From Miltoncostaea sp963771025 (GTDB lineage: Bacteria; Actinomycetota; Thermoleophilia; Miltoncostaeales; Miltoncostaeaceae), in contig CAVYRL010000008.1 in the NCBI GenBank assembly GCA_963771025.1, positions 186,001 through 250,000 of the forward strand: a stretch of 64,000 bases of DNA, in the 5' to 3' direction. The position numbers and the translations under genes are program-made. Below, piece by piece: positions 52,992 to 64,000 of this stretch (within the stretch, counting starts at the first letter, position 1; every line of letters begins with the position of its first letter). The notes under the pieces were generated by a model. It saw only the letters and a list, made by a program, of their open reading frames with translations, was not told the origin of the DNA and did no database searches.

Positions 52992-54253
52992 CTGCTCACG
53001 CCCTCCGCTCGCGCGGCCACGACACCGTCCCGCAGCCGAATGCTCAGGTCCTGACCGCGCTCGATCGCCGCCGCGGAGCCGACCACGGCCCCATCGACCC
53101 CGTCCCGCACGATGGCGTATCCGCGCGCGACCGTGCGCTCCGGCGAGAGCAGGGCGAGCAATGCCGACGCCCGCTCCACCCGGGCCCCGGCCAGCTCCCG
53201 GCGGGCCTCGACGGCCCGCCGCAGCGACAGCTCGCGGGCGTCAACCATCGCCGGCGCACCCGCGGCGACGCGCGCCAGCGCGGTGTCGAGGCGAGGCGCC
53301 AGTCGCGCCACCCGGTCGCGGCCCACCGATCCGCTGGCCCGAAGGGCCCTCACAAGGTCCCGCTCGCGACGCCGGAGGGCCTCGGAGGCCTCGGCGCGCG
53401 CGCGCGCCAACCCGCGCCGGATCGCCGCCGAGGCGTCCCCGAGGTGCGTCTCGAGCGCCTCCAGGCTCGGCACCACGGCCGCCGCAGCGGCAGTCGGTGT
53501 CGACACCCGTACGTCCGCCACCAGATCGCAGAGGGTGACATCGCGTTCGTGACCGACGGCGGACACGATCGGCGTCGTCGCGGCGCCGATGGCCCGGCAC
53601 ACGACCTCGCTGTTGAAGGCCATCAGATCCTCGAGCGAGCCTCCCCCACGCGCCACGACGATCACATCGACATCCGGCCGCGCGTCCAGGTGGCGGATCG
53701 CCCGGGCCACCAGCCCCGGCGCCGCGTCGCCCTGCACCTGGGCGCTCACCAGCACCACGTCGGCGCGCGGATGGCGCGCCCACAGGGTGGTCAGCACATC
53801 GTCCCGCGCCGCCCCGTCGGGGCTCGTCACCAGGCCGACGCGCCGCGGCAGGAAGGGAGGCACCCGCTTGCGCGCGTCGTCCAGCAGGCCCTCGCCCTCC
53901 AGACGCCGGCGCAACTCCTCCACCTGGGCGCGCAGCAACCCCTCGCCCGCGAGCTCGAGCTTCTCCACGCGCATCGAGATCTCCCCGCGCGCGCGCCAGA
54001 ACACGACGCGTCCGTACGCCTGCACCATGGTGCCGTTGTGCGGCCGATGCGTCAGCCGCTCGAACACGATGCTGTTCATCGACGCCCGCAGGATGTGGTC
54101 TCCACGCAGGGAGAAATACGTCTGGCCGCCCCCTGGGCGCAGGTCCTGCACCTCGGCCTCGACCCAGAACGAGCGCAGGTCCTCGAACATCTGCGACAGC
54201 CGCGCGCTCACCTCCTCGACGCTGAACACCCGCCGGCCGGCGACCTCCTTCAC
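52988..54253 (-). CDS. xseA: exodeoxyribonuclease VII large subunit
   Basis: 421 residues. An N-terminal OB fold (FSVEEVSARLSQMF, FWVEAEV, then YFSLRG) precedes the catalytic domain with VGLVTSPDGAARDDV, VIVVARGGGSLEDLMAFN and VSAVGHERD. It degrades single-stranded DNA. Start overlaps the FAD oxidoreductase stop by 4 bases. Confidence 0.94.
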   Translation of the reverse strand: MKEVAGRRVFSVEEVSARLSQMFEDLRSFWVEAEVQDLRPGGGQTYFSLRGDHILRASMNSIVFERLTHRPHNGTMVQAYGRVVFWRARGEISMRVEKLELAGEGLLRAQVEELRRRLEGEGLLDDARKRVPPFLPRRVGLVTSPDGAARDDVLTTLWARHPRADVVLVSAQVQGDAAPGLVARAIRHLDARPDVDVIVVARGGGSLEDLMAFNSEVVCRAIGAATTPIVSAVGHERDVTLCDLVADVRVSTPTAAAAAVVPSLEALETHLGDASAAIRRGLARARAEASEALRRRERDLVRALRASGSVGRDRVARLAPRLDTALARVAAGAPAMVDARELSLRRAVEARRELAGARVERASALLALLSPERTVARGYAIVRDGVDGAVVGSAAAIERGQDLSIRLRDGVVAARAEGVSR

Positions 54254-55581
54254 GGGGTCAGCGCGTCAACGATCTCCGCGGCGCGGACACCGCTCGCGAC
54301 GGCGCCCTCGATGGACGGGTGCGTCGTCGCGTCACCCGCGAGGATCAGGTTGTCGAGCGCCGAGCGCGGACCGGGCAGATCGCGCCGCACTCCTGGCAGG
54401 GGCCGGAACTGCGCGTGGGGATGCTCGTACACGCCCAGCGGCTCGGCGAGGCCGTCCCAGTCGTAACGCGGCGCCCAGCGGCGCACCAGCGCACCGACCT
54501 CCGCGACCAGATCGGCCGGCGCGCCGCCCCCGGTGGTCACGCACGTCGCCAGCAGGATGTGCGGCCCATCCGGAGCACCCGGCCGGGTGATGTTGCTCGT
54601 CTGGCACAGCAGGTCGACGCGTGGAACGTCCGGCGATCCCGGCTCCGCGTTCAGGACGATCGATCGCCCGCTGTAGAGGGGCGTCCGCAGGGAGAATGCC
54701 GCGTTGAGGGCAGACGCGTACTCGCGCGGCAGCCTCCCGGCGCTCGCCGCGTCCACGGGCTCGAGCAGCGCCCGGGCGGCCGGACCGTCCACCGCGAGCA
54801 CCACATGACGCCCCTGCAGCACGCGCCCGTCCTCCAGCCGCACGCCTGACAGCCTTCGCCCTTCCGGCCCGGGCTCGAGAGCCACGACCCGCGCCCCGAG
54901 CTCCACGACGCCACCCTGCTGGCGCACGGACGCAGAGGTCCACTCTCCGAGCATCCCGAGGCCATCGCTCGGGATGACCGCGGGACCGCGCACGAGCATC
55001 GAGATCAAAAACCGCACGTACCCGGCATCCGCGCTCAGCGTCCTATCGAGGGTGATGACCCCGAACAGCGGCCTCAACACTCCCTCGATCGCCTGCTCGG
55101 ACAACCCGATCCGCGCCAGCAGGGCCTCCCCCGTCTCGGCATCGGCGTCCTGATCGAGCAGCGCATCGACGGGCTGCCGCGCGACAGCGACGCCAAACCG
55201 CGCCAGACGCGCCCTGTCGGCCGCCGGGAGTCCCCTGAAGCCCGCCAACGCGAACCGCGAGCCTCCCAACCGGTACGACTGGTCCCCGTTGACGAACGCC
55301 GCCCCACCCGCCACAGGACGCAGATCCCGGCTGGGGATGCCGACCGCCCGCACAAGCTGCCGGGCTCGCGGATAGGAACGAAACATCACCTGGAAGCCCC
55401 GATCGACGGGACGTCCACGGTGCCAGACGGTCCGCGCCCGGCCCCCGGGCGACTCCCCGGCCTCGAGCACGTGCACCGAACGACCGCTCGCGACCAGGCG
55501 GTGCGCGCAGCTGAGGCCGGCGAGGCCCCCGCCGATCACCAGGCAATCAACCATGTCGCCGGGCCCCGGGACGTCACTCAT
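54250..55581 (-). CDS. FAD-dependent amine-oxidase-like oxidoreductase
   Basis: About 443 residues. The FAD motif is DCLVIGGGLAGLSCAHRLV, with GGRART the second half, and a C-terminal LAGDATTHPSIEGAVASG. This matches phytoene-desaturase/amine-oxidase-type flavoproteins. Substrate unknown. Start is set at the ATG (SDVPG) near 55581; a longer frame uses TTG. It follows the 5S rRNA closely, separated by a terminator. Confidence 0.82.
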   Translation of the reverse strand: MSDVPGPGDMVDCLVIGGGLAGLSCAHRLVASGRSVHVLEAGESPGGRARTVWHRGRPVDRGFQVMFRSYPRARQLVRAVGIPSRDLRPVAGGAAFVNGDQSYRLGGSRFALAGFRGLPAADRARLARFGVAVARQPVDALLDQDADAETGEALLARIGLSEQAIEGVLRPLFGVITLDRTLSADAGYVRFLISMLVRGPAVIPSDGLGMLGEWTSASVRQQGGVVELGARVVALEPGPEGRRLSGVRLEDGRVLQGRHVVLAVDGPAARALLEPVDAASAGRLPREYASALNAAFSLRTPLYSGRSIVLNAEPGSPDVPRVDLLCQTSNITRPGAPDGPHILLATCVTTGGGAPADLVAEVGALVRRWAPRYDWDGLAEPLGVYEHPHAQFRPLPGVRRDLPGPRSALDNLILAGDATTHPSIEGAVASGVRAAEIVDALTP

Positions 55582-55608
55582 GCGCCGCATCGTACCCGTC
55601 AACGACGA

Positions 55609-55634
55609 AAGCCGCCGGGCGCACCCAACGGCTT
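55609..55634 (-). terminator. terminator of rRNA operon
   Basis: On the minus strand the arms AAGCCGTTGGG and CCCGGCGGCTT form an 11-pair stem (two G-T) with loop TGCG, followed by TTCGTCGTT. It lies 15 bases after the 5S 3' end. Confidence 0.7.
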
Positions 55635-55648
55635 CGTACTACATCAAT

Positions 55649-55764
55649 CCCGGCGGCGACCTACTCTCCCGCGAGTCTTCACTCGGAGTACCATCGGCGC
55701 AGAGAGGCTTAACGACTCTGTTCGGAATGGGAAGAGGTGTGTCCCTCTCGCTACGACCACCGGG
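55649..55764 (-). rRNA. rrf: 5S ribosomal RNA
   Basis: About 116 bases. The ends pair (CCCGGTGG/CCGCCGGG), and the internal CCCATTCCGAACAGAG is the conserved loop. Ends are set by pairing and may be a few bases off. Confidence 0.93.
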
Positions 55765-55792
55765 AACCTTTGAGGTGTACATACCCTCAAGA

Positions 55793-55818
55793 CTGCATAG
55801 CGACATTTCGGTGTGCTC
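55793..55818 (-). other. 3' arm of 23S processing stem
   Basis: Complementary to 58833-58857: CTGCATAGCGACA/TGTCGCTATGCAG and GGTGTGCTC/GAGCACACC. It should form the RNase III stem that brings the 23S ends together. Confidence 0.75.
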
Positions 55819-55833
55819 AAACAAAGAAGTTCT

Positions 55834-58820
<2,987 letters not shown>

Positions 58821-59156
58821 AGATATCAAATAGAGCACACCTACTGTCGCTATGCAGTTTTCAAGGTACGCGGACGCCCCACACACCTGGCGGTGAGGGG
58901 ACGACCTCGAAGAGAGAACCCCACCCGGCCGCTTACCGCACCGGGCGATGATCCCTCAAGACTGAACAGCATTGCCGGCCGGACTCGCGACCCGTGCGTT
59001 ACGAACCCCTTGGTAAGTGTGGTCCGCGCGGACGATCCGACCAACGCCAGGTTGTCAACGTTCTTCTAGGGCATCGCTCGCTCGATCTTCATCGAGGGAG
59101 CTCGACGGTGTCCTCGAGAGGACTCCGGAGCCCTGGTGGTGCTGAGCACCACTCCC
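58821..59156 (-). other. 16S-23S spacer without tRNA genes
   Basis: 336 bases. No tRNA-Ile or tRNA-Ala is recognised. It contains the 23S 5' processing arm (58833-58857), a TTGAAAACTGCATAG boxA-like stretch, and the 16S 3' processing arm (58961-58972, ATGCTGTTCAGT on the minus strand). Confidence 0.7.
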
Positions 59157-60706
<1,550 letters not shown>

Positions 60707-61134
60707 AGAAACTGCTCGATCGCGGTGCGCACGGCCGAAGCCGGTCGTCCCATGATCGGAAGTCCGGAGATTGCCGGCCACTCCGTAGAGCGATCGGCGA
60801 TCCGAGCTTTTTTTGTCTCACCAGACGATGCGGCTCACGCCGGACCGTCTGTGTCGACGGGGTTCGTACAAAACCTGGCCATCGTGACCATGGAACCGAA
60901 GTTCCAGGTCCAGATGCATGCTGTTCAGTTTTCAAGGATCGTGGCCACCGCTGTACGCGGCGGTCGGATCAAACCGATTTCCATCTTCGCGGCCCCTGGA
61001 TCTCCCCAGAGGCTCCCAGCGCGGGCGCATAGCGCGCCTCTTACGCGGGCGTCTCCAGAGAGCAGAGGTCGAAGAGATGGAGTCTCAATCGGTTCCTTTT
61101 CTCCGTCGAGAGGGACCAGTGCCCCCCTCAGCAG
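60707..61134 (-). other. rRNA operon leader
   Basis: About 430 bases from the promoter to 16S. It contains the 16S 5' processing arm (60918-60929, ACTGAACAGCAT on the minus strand, complementary to 58961-58972), preceded by CCTTGAAA. No gene is seen in it. Confidence 0.7.
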
Positions 61135-61169
61135 TCGTCGAACTATAGCGCCGCGCCGGGGAAGGTCAA
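61135..61169 (-). promoter_or_regulatory. rRNA operon promoter
   Basis: On the minus strand TTGACC (61164-61169) and TATAGT (61142-61147) with a 16-base spacer, close to the vegetative consensus. It lies upstream of 16S at a suitable distance. A stable hairpin (61176-61193) precedes it. Confidence 0.72.
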
Positions 61170-61175
61170 GCCCCG

Positions 61176-61193
61176 TCTGGCCCGAGGGCCAGA
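61176..61193 (-). terminator. hairpin between tyrS and rRNA promoter
   Basis: TCTGGCCC-GA-GGGCCAGA type 8-pair stem. It lies 17 bases after the tyrS stop and before the -35 box. No T tract, so its terminator role is inferred from position. Confidence 0.5.
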
Positions 61194-61209
61194 TGCCGCG
61201 ACTCGGGCG

Positions 61210-62367
61210 TCAGCCCCCGGTGGACAGTCGCGCGAAGCGCCGCTTGCCGGCGCGCAGGACCTTACCGTCGAGTTCCGCGGGATCCCAGTCCAGATCTGCG
61301 ATCTGCGTCCCATCGAGGCTCACCCCGCCACCCGTGATCAGACGCCGGGCCTCGCTGCGCGAGGCGATCCCGAGGGAGTCCACGAGGAGCGCCGGCAGGT
61401 GCACGGTGCCGCTCTGGAGGGTCACGACGGGGATGTCGTCGGGAACCTGCCGATCCCGGACGGTGCGGTTGAAATGTTCCTCCGCCCGCGCCCCTGCGCC
61501 CGGGCCGTGGAAACGATCGGCGATCAGGGCGGCCAGGCGGCGCTTGTCCTCGCCCGGGTGGCCGGTCGGCGGCGGCGCGTCGGGCGCCAGCAGGCGGTAC
61601 CACTCGGCGAGCACGTCGTCGGGGATGCGCATCGTGCGTCCGAACTGCTCCTCGGGTGCCTCCGCGACACCGATGTGGTTGCCGAGGGACTTGCTCATCT
61701 TCTGGACTCCGTCGAGCCCCGGAAGGATCGGCATGGTCATCACGACCTGGCTCGGCCGGCCGAAGGCGGCCTGGATGTCGCGCCCGAGCATGAGGTTGAA
61801 GAGCTGGTCCGTGCCGCCGAGCTCGACGTCGGCCTCCACCTTGACCGAGTCGTACGCCTGCATCAGCGGATAGAGCAGCTCGAGCACCGAGACCGGGCGA
61901 TCCGCGCCCATGCGCTCGGCGAAGTCGTTGCGGCGGAGCAGTTGGTTGACGGTCGCCGAGCCGGCGAGCCGGAACAGCTCCTCCATGCCCATCTGGGCGA
62001 ACCACTCCCCATTGGGGCGGATCTCCGTGCGGTCGGGGTCGAGGATGCGGAAGGCCTGATCGCGATACGACGCGGCGTTGGCCTCGATCTGATCCTCGTC
62101 GAGCATCGGGCGGGTCGAGGTGCGGCCGGAGGGGTCGCCCACCCGCGCCGTCCAGTCGCCGATGATGAGCACCGCGAGATGGCCCGCGTCCTGGAACTCC
62201 CTCAGCTTTCCGAGCACCACCGCGTGGCCGAGGTGGATGTCGGGGGCGGTGGGATCGACCCCGAGCTTGACGCGGAGCGGCCGGCCTTGGGCCAGCTTGG
62301 CCGCGAGCTCGCCCGGGGGCAGGCAATCGACGGAGCGCGCCGCGAGGGCATCGGCCGCCGCGCTCAC
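61210..62367 (-). CDS. tyrS: tyrosyl-tRNA synthetase
   Basis: 385 residues from GTG 62367. The HIGH-like motif is DIHLGHAVV, the KMSKS motif VQKMSKSLGN, and a C-terminal S4 domain is present (LLVDSLGIASRSEARRLI). It charges tRNA-Tyr. The start overlaps the glycosylase stop by 4 bases. It directly precedes the rRNA promoter. Confidence 0.94.
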   Translation of the reverse strand: MSAAADALAARSVDCLPPGELAAKLAQGRPLRVKLGVDPTAPDIHLGHAVVLGKLREFQDAGHLAVLIIGDWTARVGDPSGRTSTRPMLDEDQIEANAASYRDQAFRILDPDRTEIRPNGEWFAQMGMEELFRLAGSATVNQLLRRNDFAERMGADRPVSVLELLYPLMQAYDSVKVEADVELGGTDQLFNLMLGRDIQAAFGRPSQVVMTMPILPGLDGVQKMSKSLGNHIGVAEAPEEQFGRTMRIPDDVLAEWYRLLAPDAPPPTGHPGEDKRRLAALIADRFHGPGAGARAEEHFNRTVRDRQVPDDIPVVTLQSGTVHLPALLVDSLGIASRSEARRLITGGGVSLDGTQIADLDWDPAELDGKVLRAGKRRFARLSTGG

Positions 62368-62972
62368 GCGCGCGGGAAGGGCTTGGAGAGATGGGGCGAA
62401 CCGGCGAGCCCGAAGCGCCACGGCAGGTCCGTCGCGACGGAGATGCCGATCCGGGGGCCGGCCACGATCTCCACGTCATGCCGGCGGGCGTAGACCGCGA
62501 CGCGGGCGCCGATGTCGGTGGCCGAGGTGTCGTTGAGGTCGCGATCCATGCCGAGCGCCTGCGTGAGCCGGCCGGGGCCCGCGCACAGGAGCCGGTCGGG
62601 CAGTGCGCCCCGCCGGGCGCGCATGGCGGCGAGGCGGTGCTCCGGGGCGATGGCCCGCAGCAGAACCGCGGCCCCCTCGCCCTCGGGCTCGCACACCAGG
62701 TTGGCGCACCAGTGGAGGCCGTAGATGCAGTAGACGTAGACCCGCCCCGGGGGGCCGAACATGACCGCGGCCCTCCCGACGGGGCCCCGGAAGCTGTGAG
62801 AGGCGGGGTCGTCCTGCTGGTAGCGCTCGGTCTCGACGATGGTTCCGCCGACCCCGTCGACCAGCAGCGTGCAGCCGATCAGGTCGGGGGCCACCTGCGC
62901 GACGGAGCGCGCGAAGAAGGCCTCGTCCAGGCGACGCCCCAGGCGAGGCGCGGATGTGAGCGCGGTGCTCAC
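62364..62972 (-). CDS. 3-methyladenine DNA glycosylase (AAG/MPG family)
   Basis: 202 residues from GTG 62972, normal length. IVETERYQQDDPASHS and GRVYVYCIYGLHWCANLV carry the AAG active-site segments, including the catalytic Glu and Tyr residues. It removes alkylated bases. Its GTG overlaps the argH stop. Confidence 0.9.
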   Translation of the reverse strand: MSTALTSAPRLGRRLDEAFFARSVAQVAPDLIGCTLLVDGVGGTIVETERYQQDDPASHSFRGPVGRAAVMFGPPGRVYVYCIYGLHWCANLVCEPEGEGAAVLLRAIAPEHRLAAMRARRGALPDRLLCAGPGRLTQALGMDRDLNDTSATDIGARVAVYARRHDVEIVAGPRIGISVATDLPWRFGLAGSPHLSKPFPRA

Positions 62973-64000
62973 CAGGCCGCGATCCGTTCGCGTGCGACGG
63001 CCAACTGCGTGATGACCGCCGCGCGGGCGGTCCCGCCCGGAGCCGCCTTGGCCTCGACCGAGGCCTCGGCCGTGAGGACGGGCACCTCGACGCCCTCGAT
63101 ACCGGCCTCGACGAGGTCCGCCGGCGTGGCGTCCTCGAGTCCGAGCCCGCGGTCGTCGAGGGCGCGGACCAGTCGCCCGACCGCCTCGTGCGCCCGGCGG
63201 AAGGGCCAGCCCTGGCCCACCAGATGGTCGGCGAGGTCGGTCGCCGCCAGGAAACCGCCCGTCACCGCGGCCTCCATGCGATCGGCACGGAAGCGGGCGG
63301 TCGCGATCATCCCCGCGAGGGCCGGAAGGAGCAGATCGACCGTGTCGATGGCGTCGAACAGGTACTCCTTGTCCTCCTGAAGATCCTTGTTGTACGCGAG
63401 CGGCAGACCGGACATGACGCCGAGCAGGCCTCCGAGGTCCGCCTGCAGGCGGGGCGCCTTGGCCCGGGCCAGCTCGGCCGCGTCGGGGTTCTTCTTCTGC
63501 GGCAGCATCGAGGAGCCGGACGTGAAGGCGTCGTCGAGCGCCACGAAGCCGGTCTCGTCCCCGGCCCAGGTGACGATCTCCGCGCCGAGGCGCGACAGGT
63601 GCACTCCAAGCTGGGCGGCGAAGTGCAGGTAGTCGATGAGCGCGTCGCGGCTGCCCACCGCGTCGAGGCTGTTGGGGCTGGGGCGCAGAAAGCCGAGATC
63701 GGCCGCCGTGCGCTCGCGATCGATGGGGAATCCGACTCCCGAGAGCGCCCCGGAACCCAGCGGGCACTCGGCAGACGCGGCGTCGATCGCCTGCCCGAGA
63801 CGCGTGCGGTCCCTGTCCAGCATCCACACGTACGCCAGCAGGTGATGGGCGAGTCGCACCGGCTGGGCGCGCTGGCTGTGGGTGTACCCGGGGAGCAGCG
63901 TGTCGAGGTGCGCCTCGGCCTGCGCCAGCAGCGCCTCGGCCAGCGCCCGGAGGCCCTCGACCTGCGCCGTCGCGTGGGCGCGCAGATGCAGCAACGTATC
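62969..64000 (-). CDS. argH: argininosuccinate lyase (C-terminal part)
   Basis: At least 343 residues, with the N-terminus beyond the right edge of the window. The fumarase-superfamily signature SGSSMLPQKKNPD (catalytic Ser) and TLLPGYTHSQRAQPV are intact. It releases arginine and fumarate. No frame break is seen. Confidence 0.95.
   Translation of the reverse strand, partial: DTLLHLRAHATAQVEGLRALAEALLAQAEAHLDTLLPGYTHSQRAQPVRLAHHLLAYVWMLDRDRTRLGQAIDAASAECPLGSGALSGVGFPIDRERTAADLGFLRPSPNSLDAVGSRDALIDYLHFAAQLGVHLSRLGAEIVTWAGDETGFVALDDAFTSGSSMLPQKKNPDAAELARAKAPRLQADLGGLLGVMSGLPLAYNKDLQEDKEYLFDAIDTVDLLLPALAGMIATARFRADRMEAAVTGGFLAATDLADHLVGQGWPFRRAHEAVGRLVRALDDRGLGLEDATPADLVEAGIEGVEVPVLTAEASVEAKAAPGGTARAAVITQLAVARERIAAW

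Noticed and set aside
58821..59156. tRNA-Ile or tRNA-Ala in the 16S-23S spacer
   Set aside because: No cloverleaf with matching arms could be built on either strand.

Overview
The window is GC-rich chromosomal DNA with long overlapping open frames, little intergenic space, and many GTG starts and ATGA or GTGA stop/start overlaps. The gene content is actinobacterial: polyphosphate glucokinase, SepF, a FtsR-like MerR regulator, an FHA protein, MurA with Asp at the catalytic Cys position, and a small RsiG-like protein. The single-motif RsiG-like protein, the presence of hisZ and the gene content suggest a deep-branching class such as Thermoleophilia or Rubrobacteria. That placement is inference; comparing the 16S gene in the window with a database would settle it. 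Nothing looks like phage, plasmid, IS element or CRISPR.

Layout. 0.3-1.4 kb (+): a rhodanese and a methyltransferase. 1.5-7.5 kb (-): a lipoprotein, a Tat-exported sulfatase, a giant MMPL-type membrane protein and a RodZ-like HTH protein. 7.6-16.1 kb, mixed strands: DnaJ/zinc-ribbon protein, secreted subtilase with a long leader, ferritin plus a GNAT-PilZ fusion, lipoprotein, small membrane protein, M32 carboxypeptidase and an RlpA-like wall protein. 16.0-20.1 kb (-): cupin, pgsA, RsiG-like, zinc-ribbon/FHA, MerR, apt, ppgK. 20.2-22.2 kb: LuxR fragment, tRNA-Pro, ispG and a SRPBCC protein. 22.2-27.1 kb: a large BTAD/ATPase regulator divergent from a methyltransferase and a SnoaL-like protein. 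27.1-31.2 kb: rseP-dxr and, divergently, a CcdA-thioredoxin protein.

31.2-36.6 kb (-) is the conserved rpsB-tsf-pyrH-frr-uppS-cdsA run followed by an M42 peptidase. 36.7-42.8 kb (-) is a division and envelope cluster: cca, pgeF, yggS, sepF, proC, yggT, DUF167, lspA, rluD. 43.1-51.8 kb (-) carries a class V aminotransferase, murA, hisZ-G-D-B-H-A-F and ridA. 51.9-52.8 kb (+) has two unknown proteins. 52.7-55.6 kb (-) has xseB, xseA and an FAD oxidoreductase. 55.6-61.2 kb is a complete 16S-23S-5S operon on the minus strand with a recognisable promoter and processing stems. tyrS, a 3-methyladenine DNA glycosylase and the C-terminal part of argH fill the right end.

Most of the window is housekeeping. 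The most interesting parts are two possible c-di-GMP-linked proteins (the RsiG-like protein and the GNAT-PilZ fusion), an FHA protein whose zinc ribbon has no ordinary start codon, a ~275-residue coiled coil inside an MMPL protein, and a perfect 10-bp inverted repeat between the BTAD regulator and its divergent methyltransferase.
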